This document shows positions 63,215 through 64,000 of a stretch of 64,000 nt of DNA, in pieces. Below the pieces are notes generated by a model. That model did no database searches and had not been told where the DNA came from. It saw only the letters and a program-made list of their open reading frames with translations. Source of the DNA: Pseudomonadota bacterium (lineage in GTDB: Bacteria; Pseudomonadota; Alphaproteobacteria; Rhizobiales; Hyphomicrobiaceae); the NCBI GenBank assembly GCA_018242215.1, contig JAFECG010000018.1, positions 124,001-188,000 of the forward strand, in the 5' to 3' direction. Every line of letters starts with the position of its first letter. Position 1 is the first letter of the stretch. The position numbers were made by a program, and so were the translations under genes.

Positions 63215-63784
63215 TCAGCCGAGCACGGCGCTCCGCTCCTGCCGCAACCGGCTTCCGAAGAAAAGCCACCAAATTCCGTGGGATACGAGATCGATGCCGA
63301 CCACAAGACCCAAGACCCATAAGCCGCTAATTGGCCATTTTGCGAGGATCACGAGCCCTGCAACGATGCCGATAATCCCCGAGATCAGCAGCAATGGACC
63401 GAATAAAGCCCAGTACTGAAACGCTTGAACGATCCGAATGCATCCTGAGGCGATCAGAGACAGCGCAAAGATAAGTGTCAGGATGACCGAAGCCCGCGCC
63501 GGGTCCGTGATCAGCATTATTCCGCAAACAGCATAGAGCAAACCGACGAGTACACGCAGAGCGAACCCACGCCAATGCTGCGTCGAAAACGCCTGAAATA
63601 TTTCCGATACGCCGGCGACGACCAGCAGAACGCCGATAAGCATCGTGCTGATCACGGTGGCTGCAACTAGATCTCCGAGTACGAAGATACCGGCGAAGAG
63701 AAAAATTATGCCGACTAGGATGGCTCCCCACCAACTGGGTTCTAACGATTCCGTATGCCTCTCCGAAATTGGACTGGCTGTCAT
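63215..63784 (-). CDS. HdeD/DUF308 family membrane protein
   Basis: 189 residues with six spans in three similar hairpins (AILVGIIFLFAGIFVLG, ALRVLVGLLYAVCGIMLI, PLLLISGIIGIVAGLVI). It belongs to the HdeD family linked to acid resistance; the exact role is unknown. It is the first gene of the leftward group with the patatin and GntP genes, 62 bp before patatin. Confidence 0.9.
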   Translation of the reverse strand: MTASPISERHTESLEPSWWGAILVGIIFLFAGIFVLGDLVAATVISTMLIGVLLVVAGVSEIFQAFSTQHWRGFALRVLVGLLYAVCGIMLITDPARASVILTLIFALSLIASGCIRIVQAFQYWALFGPLLLISGIIGIVAGLVILAKWPISGLWVLGLVVGIDLVSHGIWWLFFGSRLRQERSAVLG

Positions 63785-63877
63785 GACGAACCTCTCAATC
63801 TATCGAGCGAGGAATGAGAAATATGATGTCGCGATCGGCGCGTGCTGTCGCCGCCGATCGCGATAGCAAACTGGATC

Positions 63878-64000
63878 TTATTTATCGTTATCCATCGGCT
63901 TGCTCATTTTCGGCACCTGCCCGCTCATCGAGTTCGTTGCCGGAAGCTTGCCTTCGTCTCCCATCCTGTGAGACGTACCTTCCGTACCAGTGCTGCTACC
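63878..64000 (-). CDS. C-terminal end of a gene running in from the right edge
   Basis: A minus-strand frame is open from the right edge and ends with TAA at 63878-63880. The visible 40 residues are polar and low-complexity (GDEGKLPATNSMSGQVPKMS, then KPMDNDK). No family can be named. It lies 93 bp before the HdeD-like gene, so it could belong to the same group. Confidence 0.4.
   Translation of the reverse strand, partial: GSSTGTEGTSHRMGDEGKLPATNSMSGQVPKMSKPMDNDK

Noticed and set aside
1-64000. Search for tRNA and rRNA genes, CRISPR arrays, transposases, integrases, prophage genes
   Set aside because: No cloverleaf sequence with a T-loop, no regularly spaced repeats and no recognisable mobile-element protein were seen by eye. 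A tRNA could still have been missed without a covariance search.

Overview
The window looks like a chromosomal segment of an alphaproteobacterium of the order Hyphomicrobiales, most probably Hyphomicrobium or a close relative. This is inferred, not proven. The grounds are a GC-rich sequence, an iron-control-element palindrome in front of an mbfA gene (the Irr regulon of rhizobia and relatives), the order lptC/A-lptB-rpoN-hpf-ptsN, a type II NADH dehydrogenase, and many short secreted or single-span proteins of unknown function. I found no tRNA or rRNA gene, CRISPR array, transposase or phage module.

Left part (1-16.5 kb): the end of an AsmA-like gene, lepA, a phasin-like gene, mbfA, a lytic transglycosylase, ndh, and a minus-strand translation cluster. 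That cluster reads infC ... rpmI-rplT ... pheS-X-pheT. Two things interrupt the usual infC-rpmI-rplT-pheS-pheT order. About 2.6 kb of small envelope genes sits between infC and rpmI. A foreign-looking membrane-protein gene (X, 10655-11302) lies between pheS and pheT and overlaps the pheT start codon. infC probably starts at an AUC codon. The rpmI leader is about 400 nt and rich in hairpins.

Middle part (16.7-31.3 kb): a fused GT4-GT2 glycosyltransferase, an alpha/beta hydrolase, an epimerase-queG-GST group, uppP, then the minus-strand block rnd, a fused LptC-LptA gene, lptB, rpoN, hpf and ptsN, which links LPS transport, sigma-54 and the nitrogen PTS. From 31.3 to 41.6 kb lies a transport and detoxification region: two EmrAB-type efflux pairs around one TetR gene with a perfect 12-bp inverted-repeat operator, an MFS symporter, an aldo/keto reductase and an isochorismatase-like protein lacking the catalytic cysteine. 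From 41.7 to 49 kb there are small proteins, a MOSC protein, a DUF4403-lipase pair and two intergenic stretches with unusual RNA-like folds: interlocked inverted repeats at 42699-42759, and three hairpins within a closing stem at 45916-46057 followed by a terminator.

Right part (49.1-64 kb): a complete high-affinity potassium system (a 27-residue micropeptide, kdpF, A, B, C, D, E) with a second PtsN-like EIIA protein directly behind kdpE. Then an arsenic operon read leftwards (arsR-arsC-acr3-arsH), a GntP-type permease with a patatin-like phospholipase and an HdeD-like protein, and the tail of a gene that runs off the right edge.
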